Position numbers and translations under genes: made by a program. Under the pieces are notes generated by a model. It made no database searches, was not told the DNA's origin, and saw only the letters and a list, made by a program, of their open reading frames with translations. A DNA stretch of 64,000 bases from Stereum hirsutum FP-91666 SS1 (lineage: Eukaryota; Basidiomycota; Agaricomycetes; Russulales; Stereaceae), in assembly GCF_000264905.1 (NCBI RefSeq), contig NW_006763144.1, positions 496,001 to 560,000 of the forward strand. The letters are read 5' to 3'. Shown here piece after piece: positions 1 through 11,195 of this stretch; the stretch's first letter is position 1; each line of letters opens with the position of its first letter.

Positions 1-149
1 GTCGCTTCAAAAGGGCACCCGGCCAAGTGGGAAGATTCTGCTCCACCTCTACGCGATGCCTTTTCGATGGACGAGCCGGCAGGTCAGAGTACTACATGAA
101 TGAATGATCGGAGAAGGTAAGCGATGACAAGGTATAACAAAGGGGTAGA

Positions 150-1953
150 TCATCTACGCACTGGAGTATCATCTCGGTTCCCCCGAGTGGAGGTCTCTCC
201 AGCATCGGCTTTTCTTTTATTCTGAATACCTGTTCTAGGAGAACCGGACAACGTACTGGACACTTCTGGAGAAGTTGTACTGCGACTTCCAGCAGTGAGC
301 ATATCCCCCTCGCCCCCCGCGCCCGTCGTGGATGGCTTGACCTCCTCGGACGGTGCCGTCTCCGAAAGTGTATTCGTTGCGTCTGAGTTGGAAGCGCTGG
401 CAGCCGGCGTAGGATCCTTGGATGTCACCGACGCGTCAACTGTCTCCTTGAGGGACTGGTCGCCATCATCCTCAAGGCTCGGCTTCGCCTTCTTGAAATA
501 GAGGTCCTTCAGAATCGTCTTGTTCTTTTGTGCTTTACCGACCAGCTCGTAAATCACAGGGTCCTTCATGACGAGTTTGGCTATGTCCTCTTCCGATGGA
601 AGGGCCGCCATAACTACCTTCTTGGGCTTTGGGCACTCTTCTTTCTTCGACTGAGGGTCCTCTGTGACGGATTTCTTCCCCGTCTTCGAGCTTGACGAGG
701 CGTTGGGGGGTGGTCGCCTGCAACTCTGGTAAGATGTGTTCGAATTCACTCTCGAGGCCATCGCAGTCTTCTTCTTGTCCGTCTGGATGAAGCGTTGTGG
801 TATCACCGCGTTCGAAGAGGAGGTTTGAGGGGTCTGAGGCTTAGCCTGGCTTAACGAGGACGATATGCGTGGACCTGGATGATAAAGGGCAAGAATTTAT
901 ATCCTCAGCGATCATGGATGCCCGAATCCTGATATGGTCTGACTCACCCTTTCTTACAGCCTTCGAGCCCTCGACTCTTGGATCTTGTCCCTTCTTCGTC
1001 CTCGTGAGCGTCGAACCTTCGATGGGAGGCACCGATTTCAACGCGTTCGCTTTACTATGGAGCTCCTTCGACGACGATGCATTCGGAGCTTCCGGTTCCC
1101 GACGAGCGGTGGACGGAGGGCTCTGTTTGTTCGTAACGAAGAGACTAGCAGAAAGGGTATCATTCGGAGGGGCTAGAGCCGCACCGGACGTGGTCGCGCC
1201 GTCAGCTAGTTTACCGTCAGCGATCTTGACCGCCTTTGAGTTGGGCAAGGCCCGACGTGGCGTCGCGCCAACAGAGGTACCTGCGCGCCATTCACCTATG
1301 GCGAGGGTAGCGATCCGAGCCTTGCTATTCGTATAGCGCCCCTTGCCGTCCGCGTCCGCGTTAGTTGAAACAGACTGGCTATTCGGTGCCATACGAGCAG
1401 ACGCCGGTGCGGTTGCGCTTTTGCGATGATTCGAGGCGAGAAATGAATTATGGGTAGTAGCGGCTCTCCATGACGGTGGTACGGGATGACGAGATGTCTT
1501 AGCGTGTTCTTGCACCGGCCCCTGGATATGTGTGATGACGGGGATCGGCACCTTAGGGGCGAGCTGAGCAGCGGAGGAACCTTCACCTTGACCCGCAAGC
1601 GATGGACTCGCAGCGCCGACGTGCTTGCTCTTGCGGAAGTTGGGGAGCTTAATTGGTATGAAGGGCCGCACGCGAGCGGACGAATTCAAACCAGCTGCGA
1701 TTTTGGATTCGATCGTGACACGGCATCCGTTGTCGGTAGCAGTGGACAGAACAGACTCTCGATCGGGGCCAGAGGCAAGAGCAGGTGTATCGACACCGGT
1801 GCCCACGGATGAGGTCGAGTGGATAACGCTCGCGGAGCGCAATGGTGATGACACACGTCTTGTCGGGTCATCTTGGGTCGGGGTGTCCAGCGGGGCTGGG
1901 TTGGCGTTCGAGGGTGTCGCAGGTCGCGCCGAGGGTGTCACTGATTTGGGCAT
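150..1953 (-). CDS. Disordered Ser/Pro/Thr-rich hypothetical protein
   Basis: Two large open blocks (1953-958 and 833-150) join through an apparent 124-nt intron at 834-957, with donor GTAAGA and acceptor CAG, keeping frame. The first ATG in the frame is at 1953. The open frame continues upstream, and a candidate GTGAGT...TTTCAG intron near 1981-2034 suggests a further 5' exon, so the N-terminus is uncertain. The product is rich in Ser, Thr, Pro, Ala and Lys with no fold I recognise. The only less disordered part is a short Lys-rich segment (SEEDIAKLVMKDPVIYELV) in the second block, which could form a helix. Basic patches near the C-terminus (NKRKADAG) could act in nuclear targeting, but this is inference. 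No family assigned. The long uninterrupted frames and consistent splice signals are the reasons to call it a gene. Confidence 0.5.
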
Positions 1954-2034
1954 GAGTGTCGGTGGGCACTGTGGCACTGAAAGAGAGACACAGGTTACCA
2001 AAGGGCACAGGAAGATTATCGAGGCAACTCACCA

Positions 2035-4212
2035 GGAGTAGGAGTAAGATGTGTTATAGTTTTGAGCTTGGAAGGCGTCGAGTGAGAGAGATGAGAAGGA
2101 AGCAGCAATGTATGAGGAGAGGATGGGAGGAAGTAGCAAAGTATGAGGAGAGGATGGGCAAGAGTGTTCGAAAGAGATGACACGCAAGGGCATTGGCCTC
2201 CCATTGGACGGCTGAGTGTCAAATTCGAAAGCGCTTTGTGCCACAAAGAGCAGTGCCACCGTGTCTCGGTATTCGCCGCCTTCTGTCTTTGCCACTTCCT
2301 CCTTACTTACTCGCTTTGACCCGTGTATGGGCCACACCAGTTCCCAGGGACTCCCGATGTTGGAGTAAGGGCTCTGCTCTTCTTCTACTTCACCTCGACA
2401 TGATCAATGTGGATGTCTTGTGGAGCCAGAAGGAGTTGAAGCACTGACCTTTGACTCCGACGGCCGCAGGCCCCCTTGTCTTGAACAAATGATCCCGCCC
2501 TTGCTTCACTCTGCAATCTCACATCCTCAGCCTTCCCAAGAGATCGAGGGCCATCTCAGACTCTCCTGCATCACCTCACCTTGTACTCCTCCAGTCTCTA
2601 GTTGAGACATTGGGAAGCGACCAATGCTCTAAAACAATAAACCTGACTGCACGCGTCTATGCTGATATTGTCTCAAGAACACTGCCGACGACGAGACCCT
2701 TACGTGGGTCTACTTTTCGGCTCTCAGAATGAGTATCGCTCAATTAGTCGAATAAACCTCGGTTATGCGGGGCCAGCAGCGTCAATAGCATGAAACCGTG
2801 ACGGATCTGCTTATCAGTTTTGGCCATAGGCTCGACCATCACCAACTATTTTCGCTAGAGGACCCGTTCCCGTATGCATCATGTTGGACCTCCACTGATC
2901 TACGAGATTTTGTTTGTTGTATTTCACCTAAAACCGTTGTCCGCCTCAGCTTTGACCTACCTGTGATACTAGAATTTCTCGAGAGGACCCAAAGGTTTTA
3001 CTCTTGGCACCACTACCATCGTGCACGGCGTGCTGACCAGTTCAGTGCTGTGAACCGGAATTCTATATGACGGTTCTGGATACGAGACCGAGGTTCAGCC
3101 AGCCAGGCAGATTTCCTTGTGCAAGGGCGTGCGGCGAAACCTTTGGCCAAGCCTACTGAACGATTGAACGATCTGCCTAGTTACCCTGCGCTCGGTTCGG
3201 TCAAACTGAGGACGTATATCTTAGGCAGATTGCCTTTCAACATCGCCGAGCGGAGAGCCACAATTCCGCTGCGTGGCCTAGAAGGTCATTATTAAGAAGC
3301 TACAGCTAGCAGCACACTGCGACGGCGGAGCCGTAGTGGGAATGAAAGGTAAATGGTGAGAAGTTAGGACAGAGACCGGAGCACACGCACCAAACTTATT
3401 ACTCTTTCTTGTCGAAACAGCAGAAATAGAGCTCCATGAATAGAGCTGGATATTATTCCTTTGAATTTGATCAGGTAGATGCACCTTATGAAAACACAAC
3501 TTTCCCTTGTCCAGCAGTAAGAGTCGAGACTTCGAGGTAAGCGTCTTGTGGAAGAGGAACGTGATGAAATTGGCATGAACCCAATCTCCTGCAAAGAGAG
3601 CAGACAACCATCCAACCGGCTAGCTCCTTCCTTCCTTTAGACTGCGAAAGAGAACGTCGTCCTAAATGTGCGAGCGAATCGGAAGAGAGGGGGGCTGAGA
3701 GAATGGGCGGTGACAGGCGGTGACTTGATGGGACGTGTGAGACAGCAATGCCAAACAGTCAGTTTGGTTGGTTCATTTTGAACGATGATTTGCGTCTTGT
3801 AGAAACCCGTATTTTCTTATCGTTTTCGATTGGTTTTTGGAAGATTTAGGGCGGCGGGAGGAGCCGCCGGTACGATGCGGTTGCTTGGCTTTTACTGGTC
3901 CGTACACGTTGTCAATGACGACGATAGCTGTCGGAAGTGTTCTGTCGAGCGCCTCGAGACGTAATCTCCACGGAACTCAGCCACAATCGAAAGTTCCACA
4001 TTGGCGTTCCAAGTAATTTCCAGCAGGCCTGAGTAAACATATGCTTGTTATCTCCCCTAGGCCGCCATGATAAACCTGGAATGATGCACCCGCCCTCGTC
4101 CCTATTGCACCCCTGCTTGTCCTCTATCACTGGTCTTGTCGTTTGCTATCCCTCGCCATAGTCGGCGTTGGCTGCTCGGCCTTTTCGTCCAGGCGGTTCA
4201 AGCCTGGTATCG
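2035..4212. other. Intergenic, no supported gene
   Basis: Only short overlapping open frames with no recognisable family or consistent splice pattern. A local direct repeat of about 18 nt (TATGAGGAGAGGATGGG) occurs twice near 2111 and 2142. The stretch 2200-2600 may hold 5' exon sequence of the minus-strand gene to the left. The right end is presumably the promoter of the receptor gene that starts near 4213. Confidence 0.4.
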
Positions 4213-5933
4213 ATGTCGAATTGTTCAGCAGAAGAATGGTTTATTTCTGTGCAGGATCAAAATAACGGCTATTCCTCTCTATCTTGTTTGACTACCGGTC
4301 AGAGTATCGGCCTTACGGTGAGTTTGACCGTTGTATCACTGCCTCTCTCGCACTGCAAGACTCACTACGTCGATGTTGCGTGCAGGTGATCGCAGAGGCA
4401 AGCACCCTTTCAGTGTTGGCAATCTTCGTTCTTTTCGGGTTCATCATAGTACGTTTGCAATTTTTCGGCTACTTATTGGGGTTGCTCATGGGCAATTTCG
4501 ATGGGTAGCGCAATGTCTATCGGCATTCGAGGTATTCTCGAGGACAGTGGTCACTTGTGCAGGAGCCAACAGATATCTACATGGTTCGCCGTTTTGTCAC
4601 ACTATCCGCGCTCAATCCACGCATGCTTAGCGACTTTCAACTGTATAGCTCTCGTTGTTCACGTTTGACTTGATCCAAGCTATTGGATCAGTTATGGATA
4701 TGAAATGGGTCAACGAAGGAAAGACGTACAAAGGATCATACTGTACAGCTCAGGGTACGAGTTTATTAAACCATGCGCAGACCCTCCCACTCACCTCTTG
4801 ACGTCTTAGGAGTCATCCAAGAATTAGGAGAAACCGGAGTAGCAATAACTACTATAGTATGTCGCTTAGAACATGTTCATTCCTCGGCTTTCTCAAGCTC
4901 ACAGCGTCATTAGATCATCGCGGTGCACACATTTGTCGGCGTCTTCTGGCGCATTGGGACCAAAAATCGCACCGTTGCTTTTACACTCGTTGGGATGGTG
5001 TGGCTCTTCGTAGCACTGCTCGTCGGGATTAGTTCTGGTATACATAATGACCCCAATAACCTCTATGTGGTACGCCAAAAAGAATTATGCCATCTTTATC
5101 TCTTTTTATTGAACGTGTCTGTTGGTAGACTCCTACTCCCGTATGTGATCTTGATTATGGCAGGCAGGTACAACATGCTCACACTAGTTGCATAACAGTA
5201 TTGGTGCTGGATCGCACAGGAGTTCAAGGGCGAACGCATCGCGGGAGAGTACCTCTGGCTATGGATTGCTCTTTTTACATCCATCCTGGTCTATGTACCT
5301 CTCTTCCTATGGAGCCAAGGCATGCTCTCCGTCGACACATCTCAATGGTGGAGGTTCCGATTTCATCGCGCAAGGAACATCCCGGACGACGATGCACGCA
5401 AACGTCGTGCGCTCTCAATGCTAGCGTGCGTATCGATTTATATCTCCATTCTTATTGGCAGCTGATAACCTCTGTCGATTTTCACGTTCAGATATCCTTT
5501 CGTTTATTCGATCGTCACTTTACCGCTGTCGGTCGTCCGCTGGATCGGTTTCGGTCTCGAAAGCCATGGGAGTAAAGTCCCTTCCGCCGCCACTTTCGTC
5601 GTAAGCCCCTTGCTCTTTCCTCCTCACATTTTCTGATCATACCTCCTCTAGGCCGCGTCTCTCTACGGGCTCTCAGGCTTCCTCAACGTTCTACTCATTC
5701 TTCTTACGCGTCCTCAACTCCTCCTCTTTGGTCCTCCTATCACCCGTACTGCCCGAGGACGTGCGCCATCTCCCAGTCCCGCACCTCCACGAAGGGTCTA
5801 TAAGGCACCGGAGTCGAGCATGGCTCTCGGAGTGTTGAATGATGATAATGGTTGGGATCTGGATCGACGAAGTGTAGCCTCATCCTACATCAGCTCAACG
5901 CCACATCCACATCTCACCGGAGAGGCCCTTTAG
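4213..5933 (+). CDS. Seven-transmembrane receptor, Git3/cAMP-receptor-like
   Basis: A nine-exon model gives a 389-residue membrane protein. Exons: 4213-4317, 4386-4448, 4509-4583, 4649-4754, 4810-4856, 4914-5069, 5199-5425, 5492-5600, 5652-5933; introns are 51-129 nt and the frame is kept throughout. Hydrophobic helices are visible: TM1 (STLSVLAIFVLFGFII), TM2 (LSLFTFDLIQAIG), TM3 (GVIQELGETGVAITTI then IIAVHTFVGVFW), TM4 (AFTLVGMVWLFVALLVGI), TM5 (LWLWIALFTSILVYVPLFLW), TM6 (YPFVYSIVTLPLSVVRWIGF) and TM7 (SLYGLSGFLNVLLILLTRP). A cysteine (GSYCTAQ) before TM3 and YWCW in the loop before TM5 could form the usual extracellular disulfide. A basic third loop (RRALSMLA) and a Ser/Pro-rich cytosolic tail follow. 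The pattern is typical of agaricomycete receptors that signal through G proteins to cAMP. The ligand is unknown. The start ATG is the first in frame, and exon 1 is the least certain part. Confidence 0.82.
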
Positions 5934-6789
5934 CAGTACTCTTGACAAACATTGATACCTTGAAAGAAGAAAAACAATCCTTCGCGGAGTGCTGGAGCAT
6001 TCATGATCGTATGGCGACGGTCGTACTCTTCCTTGTGATTCAGGTGATTTCAATGTGGTAGGTTCGCTGGTTTGGTCGATGGCTTTGATGGCTTACGCTC
6101 GCTTTCTCAGTTGTACGATATTTGATTTTCCTTTTCTTCTGAATCTTTCAGATGGCCCTATGGTTATTCTTATGCACAGTCAATCTTCTAATGTCTAATT
6201 CTTTTCATTTGCTGCTAGCAGCACACACACTCCCCCTTATATCTGAGCTCTGGGTCATATGGCCCAACTAGCACGAAGTCCTGATGTTCAACTGGGGTGA
6301 CGTCTCAGGTTCGCAACGTCGGTGCTCGAATTTGAAACGGTATAGTGAGAGTGGACTCTCAATCTCGCCAGACGGCGTCGGTGCTTCAGTCAAACTTTGC
6401 TTGTTCTCTGACTCTTTCATCACGGGCAAGCGAGATAAATCTGCGAAGGGCGGCACGTCCTCCGCCGTCTCCCTCGTCGTTCCCTGCTTGTACCTTGGTC
6501 CCTGCTCAGCAGCGACGTCAAAGGCGTTCCTCACAGCGAACTCGGTAACGCACGTACTTAGCGTCGGTGCTAGTAAGTATCCAAACAACATAGCGGCGAG
6601 CAGCTGATTAGCAAAGCACAAGGAGCTCGAAATCTATTCTGAGCCTACTAACGACAGCAGTATTGGGTTGCCAGAGAACTATCATATCAACAGCGTGGGG
6701 CCCAGAGGTTCAAGCGGAGGTTGTCCATTTATATTTCAGCTCTGCCTATGGTCTCCCCCCGTTTTCGCGCTCCGACGAGCCAGCGCAAT
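5934..6789. other. Intergenic; one weak minus-strand open frame
   Basis: Downstream of the receptor. A minus-strand open frame at about 6268-6600 can start at an ATG with a hydrophobic stretch (MLFGYLLAPTLSTC), but it has no recognisable family, no partner exon and no codon signal I trust. Treated as unproven. Confidence 0.3.
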
Positions 6790-6900
6790 TTAACGTGTGG
6801 CGCGAACTTGTAACTTGACTTGCCTGCCAAATTGGGCATGACTTAATGGAACGAACTTGTGGCACTTGCGTACCTCTCACTTGTGGCGCACTTGTGCTCC
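6790..6900. repeat. ACTTGT-rich repeat cluster (left)
   Basis: About eight copies of the hexamer ACTTGT or close variants (GAACTTGT, CACTTGTGG, GCACTTGTG) within about 110 bp. It lies at the left edge of a 1.8-kb stretch whose right edge (8435-8595) carries the same motif mainly in reverse-complement form. Both edges share TTTAAC, GAACTTGT and GGCGCACTTGTG blocks when read inward. Confidence 0.6.
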
Positions 6901-7479
6901 TATAATGTTCGATAACCGTGTAGCTCACCAGCGATGGCACCCATAAGTATCACACCTGGTAGGCCCTACATCGTTATCCTCCCTCTCTCATGTTAACGCG
7001 TATCTCAACTGAGAATCTTTGTTGCTCCTACACCGAGTCGCTCGTCGATCACTTTGTATCAGTTATAGCGGGCTTAAAACCTCACTGCGTACACTTTTGC
7101 GTGAGGTTTTCTCGAGCTATCGTTCTAGCTGGAATTTACCCTCGGAGATTTGATTTTTCTCGATGGGCTATAGATGCCCGGCATGGCGATACCGGCCGTT
7201 GCAAAGATGGAATCCTTGGGATTACGTTGATGATATAATTCTCCCGTTCCGTTCGGGTCAAACAGAGTGGTAAACTTCACACGTACGGGTTATATCTGAG
7301 TGAAGACTCGAAGTCACCTCTTGTTTAACTATGTTAGAAACACTGGTCTTTGGTCATCTCGATCCTTTAACGTACGGTTGTACACATCTCTTCACTCTAG
7401 TTTTCCCGGTCAGCACGTGTCCGAAATACCTTTTCCACTGCTACATTTAGCACACTGATCAACTTATGACATGGTGTAT

Positions 7480-7605
7480 GATTCACTTGTGGGCACTTGG
7501 ATCTAACTTGTATGACTGCAGTAACGCAAGCTTGAACAAACTTGTAAGGCCAAGTTTTTCAAGCGAGCTTGTAGAGCACGCATGCTAACTTGCAAGTTAA
7601 CTAAG
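7480..7605. repeat. AACTTG/CAAGTT repeat cluster (middle)
   Basis: Contains ACTTGTGGGCACTTGG, several AACTTGT and CAAGTT units, and the palindromic block AACTTGCAAGTTAACT. Its internal order (ACGCAAGCTTGA ... CAAGCGAGCTTG ... ACTTGCAAGTTA) matches the right cluster at 8435-8595 in the same orientation, so these two look like diverged copies of one unit. Confidence 0.6.
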
Positions 7606-7998
7606 GTAGCCTAGTTTGTCGAACCAAGTGTGATCGTTGAGTATATATCTAGTCGCTATAAAAGTCTCGTTACAGTTGGATACTGGGGATGCCCAAGTCA
7701 TTGCTATTCGCATGCTACAAGTAATAACTTGGTGGGTGCCAGTAGTGGAAATCTCAGCATCGGGTGCTTAGTAGGAGGCAGGCTATGCATTTCTGAGCTA
7801 GCACTTCTAATAACTATGATGACCTTTGATTAATGTGTCCGCGGAGTCATCATCTACAGTATCCAAGTCCTGACTTGTGATGCTTGAGGTACACAGGCAA
7901 ACGACCAGCTACGCATTGGCGATCGTGTACGAGACCAAATAGTCAAAAGTCTGATCACATGTACAGTAGGTATGTCCGACGGGGCATGGTAAGTGCTA
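7606..7998. other. Intergenic between repeat clusters
   Basis: No open frame with family resemblance. It holds the left TA flank of the MITE-like element beginning at 7999. Confidence 0.4.
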
Positions 7999-8390
7999 CT
8001 GTACGTCTCTGCAGTTAGGCGACAGGGCGACAACGTGGGAAAGAGGAGAGTTTGGCGACACAATCGTGAGCGAAGGGGACACAGGCGACAGTGCCGCTCA
8101 AAGGAGAAGATACGCCGTCATATTTTCCTCCGATAAGTTGTCCTGACCTTAAAGCATACAAATGCTTGCGAGATGAGCGAGGCCTGGATGTCATGATGCG
8201 TTGGCCAAACCATTTGCAGACCCTCTAACATCCACAAAAGCATGTAGTACAATTTTGCTGCTTCGAAGCCGCTCGAGTTTGGAGGTGTCTTAGACGACGA
8301 TGACGGAGGGACATGAGGACAAACACGCAAATAGACGACACGACAAGCCCCTGGGGACAGGGGACGTCGTCTAACTGCAGAGACGTACAG
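7999..8390. mobile_element. MITE-like element, 392 bp, CTGTAC termini, TA duplication
   Basis: Left terminus CTGTACGTCTCTGCAGTTAG followed by GCGAC is repeated inverted at the right end (GTCGTCTAACTGCAGAGACG then TACAG), 24 of 25 positions matching. The dinucleotide TA flanks both ends (7997-7998 and 8391-8392), as expected for Tc1/mariner-type insertion. No transposase frame is inside, so it would be non-autonomous. The termini begin with the same CTGTAC as the 267-bp elements near 33.3 and 35.0 kb, although the rest differs. Confidence 0.68.
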
Positions 8391-8434
8391 TATACAAGTG
8401 GTAGAAGGACCCATTGATGCCTCATAATCTCAAA

Positions 8435-8595
8435 AGTTTCACAAGTGCGCCAAGCTATACAAGTTCGTAAACGCAAGTTTGACAGCCAAGCGAGCTTGCG
8501 AACTTGCAAGTTATCGGGGACAAATTAACTTGTACAGCCACAAGTTTGCGCAAGTTAACTTTTGGGCGTCACAAGTTCGAAATCCAAGTTAAAAT
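8435..8595. repeat. AACTTG/CAAGTT repeat cluster (right)
   Basis: Dense CAAGTT/AACTTG units, including ACTTGCAAGTTA and CAAGTTAACTT palindromes. It ends about 200 bp before the first recognisable exon of the DUF3669-like gene. Mainly inverted relative to the left cluster at 6790-6900 and direct relative to the middle one. Confidence 0.6.
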
Positions 8596-8792
8596 GTGAA
8601 CCCTCCGCTCCGACCGTCACGTGCCCTTTCGTCCTTCGACGCTCAAGAGCGCTCAAGGAAGTGTCTTGTTTTGCACTCCTCTCTTAGCTCTGGTCAACCG
8701 GTTACACCTGACGTGAAAGAAAATCGTTCACAGTCGTAACATATTCTCCTCCTTCGACCTAGCCGTAGTCATTAACCAGCACTCTTTTGCAG

Positions 8793-9709
8793 AAGAACCA
8801 AACGCTCCCACCAGCATCGGTGCCGGAAGCTTCGCTACTGTCTACTCTGTACGAGGAATACCGTTTGTCTTCAAAGTTATACACTTCCCGGACCGCACAG
8901 ATGAACTTCGTGCTGAGGCCAGTGCTCTCCATACACTATATACACTCTGCAATTCCGATTCCATGTTCGCCATCCCGCGCGCCGTCGCCTATTACGACCC
9001 AACGACGGACGAACTCATACAATTCCCGACTTCGCATGCCCTGGGAAGGTCTCAGGACCCTCGTCCTATCATCAACAACAATTTATTTACGAACGAAGGT
9101 TTTGATGTGCCGGCCTACATCATGGACCGAGCACACGTTCTACCGATACAAGTTCGCTCGTCCGTTCGCGATTTATTCTACACCGAACAGGCTCGCAGTC
9201 AGAACGTCGAACCACCTCGCATGTGTCGCCTCTATCTCGGAAAGATTCTTCGTCCCTCTCAATCCATCGGCTCGATGATCAATTTCCCTATTGACATCGC
9301 CCGGTATACTACCTTGCTCCGTGTCTTCGAGGGCGGTGAGTTGATTGGTCTAGATCAAGTAGCGGGAGGTATGGGCGAGATGCTCGGACGAATCCATTGG
9401 GTTGCTGGATATGATGGCCGGGACATCGAGTTTGTCATGGCAGGGTCAGGGTTGGGGGTGCGCTACTACGTGATTGATTTCAATCAAATGCGGCGGTTCG
9501 ACCGGGAGGAATGGCAGTCGAACGTAGAAGGCCTCATTGACGCATTCTTCTCCAACGACCCATACTATCCACGCCCTGTTACTCGCGACCCCCTGTACCA
9601 GGCCTTCCGCACGGCCTACCTAGCCGCCTGCCCTCAAGAATACGAGGACGGGGCTAAAGCCTTTCTGGATGGGATCGAAGCAGAGCAATTGAAGAGGCCG
9701 TCGGTATAA
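8793..9709 (+). CDS. DUF3669-like fungal protein, kinase-like fold; start missing
   Basis: A 305-codon open block with the conserved architecture of fungal DUF3669 proteins. Near the N-terminus is a glycine-loop-like IGAGSFATVYSV followed by FVFKVI with a lysine. Then come a mid-region PPRMCRLYLGKIL, an MGEMLGRIHWVAGYDGRDIEFV helix, YYVIDFN at the DFG position, and the C-terminal NDPYYPRPVTRDPLYQAFR signature. Function is unknown; a protein-kinase-like fold is suggested by the loop, lysine and DFN. A likely acceptor (CTCTTTTGCAG) sits at 8782-8792, so an upstream exon should supply the start. None with an ATG is visible, and the upstream DNA becomes repeat sequence within 200 bp. The first in-frame ATG is at 8963 and would remove the loop and lysine. 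It may be 5'-truncated or start in an exon I cannot see. Confidence 0.72.
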
Positions 9710-10733
9710 TGGGAGTCTCATAGCGTTTGGACTCTGTCGCTTTTGAATGTCAGTGGGTGGATAGATCATGTTCACTTGTGTGTAATCGGACGACTGGTTT
9801 GTATTTGAATGTATCAGTGGTAATCAAGAGCTGGCATTTTTTTCCCCAGCAATTCCTTCTTCGAAGTTTAACCAGGCTTGTCCCTCAAATGCACACGCAA
9901 TCGCACACTGAACCTCAAATGAGACTCAAACCGTGAAAGAGGACAAGACACACAAAGAGAATCCTGTCTACTGGGCCAAACAATTCACCTATGAAACGAT
10001 ACCCTTGCTCAGTTGATAGCTGCCATATCCTGCTCAGTGTTATGGGAGATGTCTTCGTGTTTTCTCGGGGACTTACTGCACGATTCATTATACAGATATA
10101 CCTTTCGGTGAGTGAACTCCGTCTCGTTTCGCGTCCATCAGCTCACCTGTCCACCCCAAGATTTTTAGGACTCTTTTCAATATATAATCCGCATGCAGTG
10201 CCGTATTCACATCGAATGAAACGTACCCCATCGCGGTGAGCGCTCGTTGGCCCGCAAAGCCTCCTCATGGTATATCGACTCAAAAACACTGCGACCCGTG
10301 GCCCTAAGTTCATCCAGTGGACAACAATCAGGTATACAGCATCACTGGACCAACCTACCTTGTCGATCGACGGTGAATTCTTCTTGGCGCGACTCGGATC
10401 AGGCGGGCCACAGCAATCTGTCCCACATCCATGAGCGCTACAAGCTAACAATTCGTTCATCTCAAAGGATGAGTCTCGCTAACAACCAGAACCCCTAATT
10501 TAGTGGAAGATGCTCCACACATAGCGATGCAGAATGCATACGACTTGTGCGCTGGAAACGTTCGAACATGAAGTCTGTTGTCGGTGTACCGAGCTGAAGG
10601 TAGGAGTCCTGCAGGTATAAAAGCATTCGTGGTTCGACCTTGTCTTAGTATCAAGTCAATCTTGTCCACTCCTCCACTCCTCCACACTCAAACACCTCAC
10701 CACAACTAAACGACCCTCACCACTATCATCATC
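9710..10733. other. Intergenic; 3' region and secreted-protein promoter
   Basis: No supported gene. It holds the presumed 3' UTR of the DUF3669-like gene and, from about 10600, the promoter of the small secreted protein, with a TATA box at 10616. Confidence 0.45.
10616..10622 (+). promoter_or_regulatory. TATA box of the small secreted protein gene
   Basis: TATAAAA lies 118 bp before the ATG at 10734. It is followed by a CT/CA-rich leader with CACCTCACCACAAC-type sequence, typical of a highly expressed fungal gene. Confidence 0.6.
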
Positions 10734-11195
10734 ATGCGTTTCTCACTCACTCTCCTCGCTGTTATCGCCTCCGCCGTCGCCGTCTTCGCCTCTCCCGCCG
10801 CTGAGAACTCTGGTATGTATCCTTGTCTTCACTTTCGTCTTGTATCATCTAGGCTGACTATCGACTCACTTTCAGAGGGAGGCATCTACAAGCGAGGTAT
10901 ACACCTGTCTCCATTCAAACCTCTCGCCCGACGACCTCCAGCCTGTCCGAGTCCACTAACCAGTCCTCTTTCCTCCCTAGGTGGCCCAGAAATCTGCACG
11001 TCCAACCTTGACGGCTCAGGCGAGACCGACGAGCAGGTCACGAAGGACTGCTGCGCCGCCGTCAACCAGCAGGCGTACTTCAACGAGGCGGAGAAGCAGT
11101 GCCAGCCATACGGTGGACACCTCGGCAACAGCGTCGACACGGGTGCTATGGTCCAGTGCTGTTCTAGCAGGGGTCGCGGGAGCAAGGCTGTCTAA
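10734..11195 (+). CDS. Small secreted cysteine-rich protein
   Basis: Three exons (10734-10812, a 21-nt microexon 10876-10896, and 10981-11195) give a 104-residue protein. Introns have GTATGT/TTTCAG and GTATAC/CCCTAG borders and keep the frame. A clear signal peptide (MRFSLTLLAVIASAVAVFAS) is probably cleaved near the Ala-Ser-Pro-Ala. The mature part holds six cysteines in the order C, CC, C, CC (EIC, DCCAAV, QCQPYG, QCCSS), enough for three disulfides. A TATA box and a CT-rich leader suggest strong regulated expression. Six-cysteine secreted proteins of this size are common in agaricomycetes and include effector-like and cell-wall-associated types. I cannot assign a known family; the CC spacing differs from class I hydrophobins, which need eight cysteines. 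Role unknown. Confidence 0.85.
   Translation: MRFSLTLLAVIASAVAVFASPAAENSGMYPCLHFRLVSSRLTIDSLSEGGIYKRGIHLSPFKPLARRPPACPSPLTSPLSSLGGPEICTSNLDGSGETDEQVTKDCCAAVNQQAYFNEAEKQCQPYGGHLGNSVDTGAMVQCCSSRGRGSKAV

Noticed and set aside
4180..4215. GGTTCAAGCC as a tRNA B box
   Set aside because: No matching A box or cloverleaf around it; it sits just before the receptor gene.
6268..6621. Minus-strand 117-codon frame with hydrophobic start
   Set aside because: The full frame uses a non-ATG start; no family, no partner exons.
10734..11195. Secreted protein as a hydrophobin
   Set aside because: Only six cysteines, while hydrophobins need eight in the C-CC-C-C-CC-C order.
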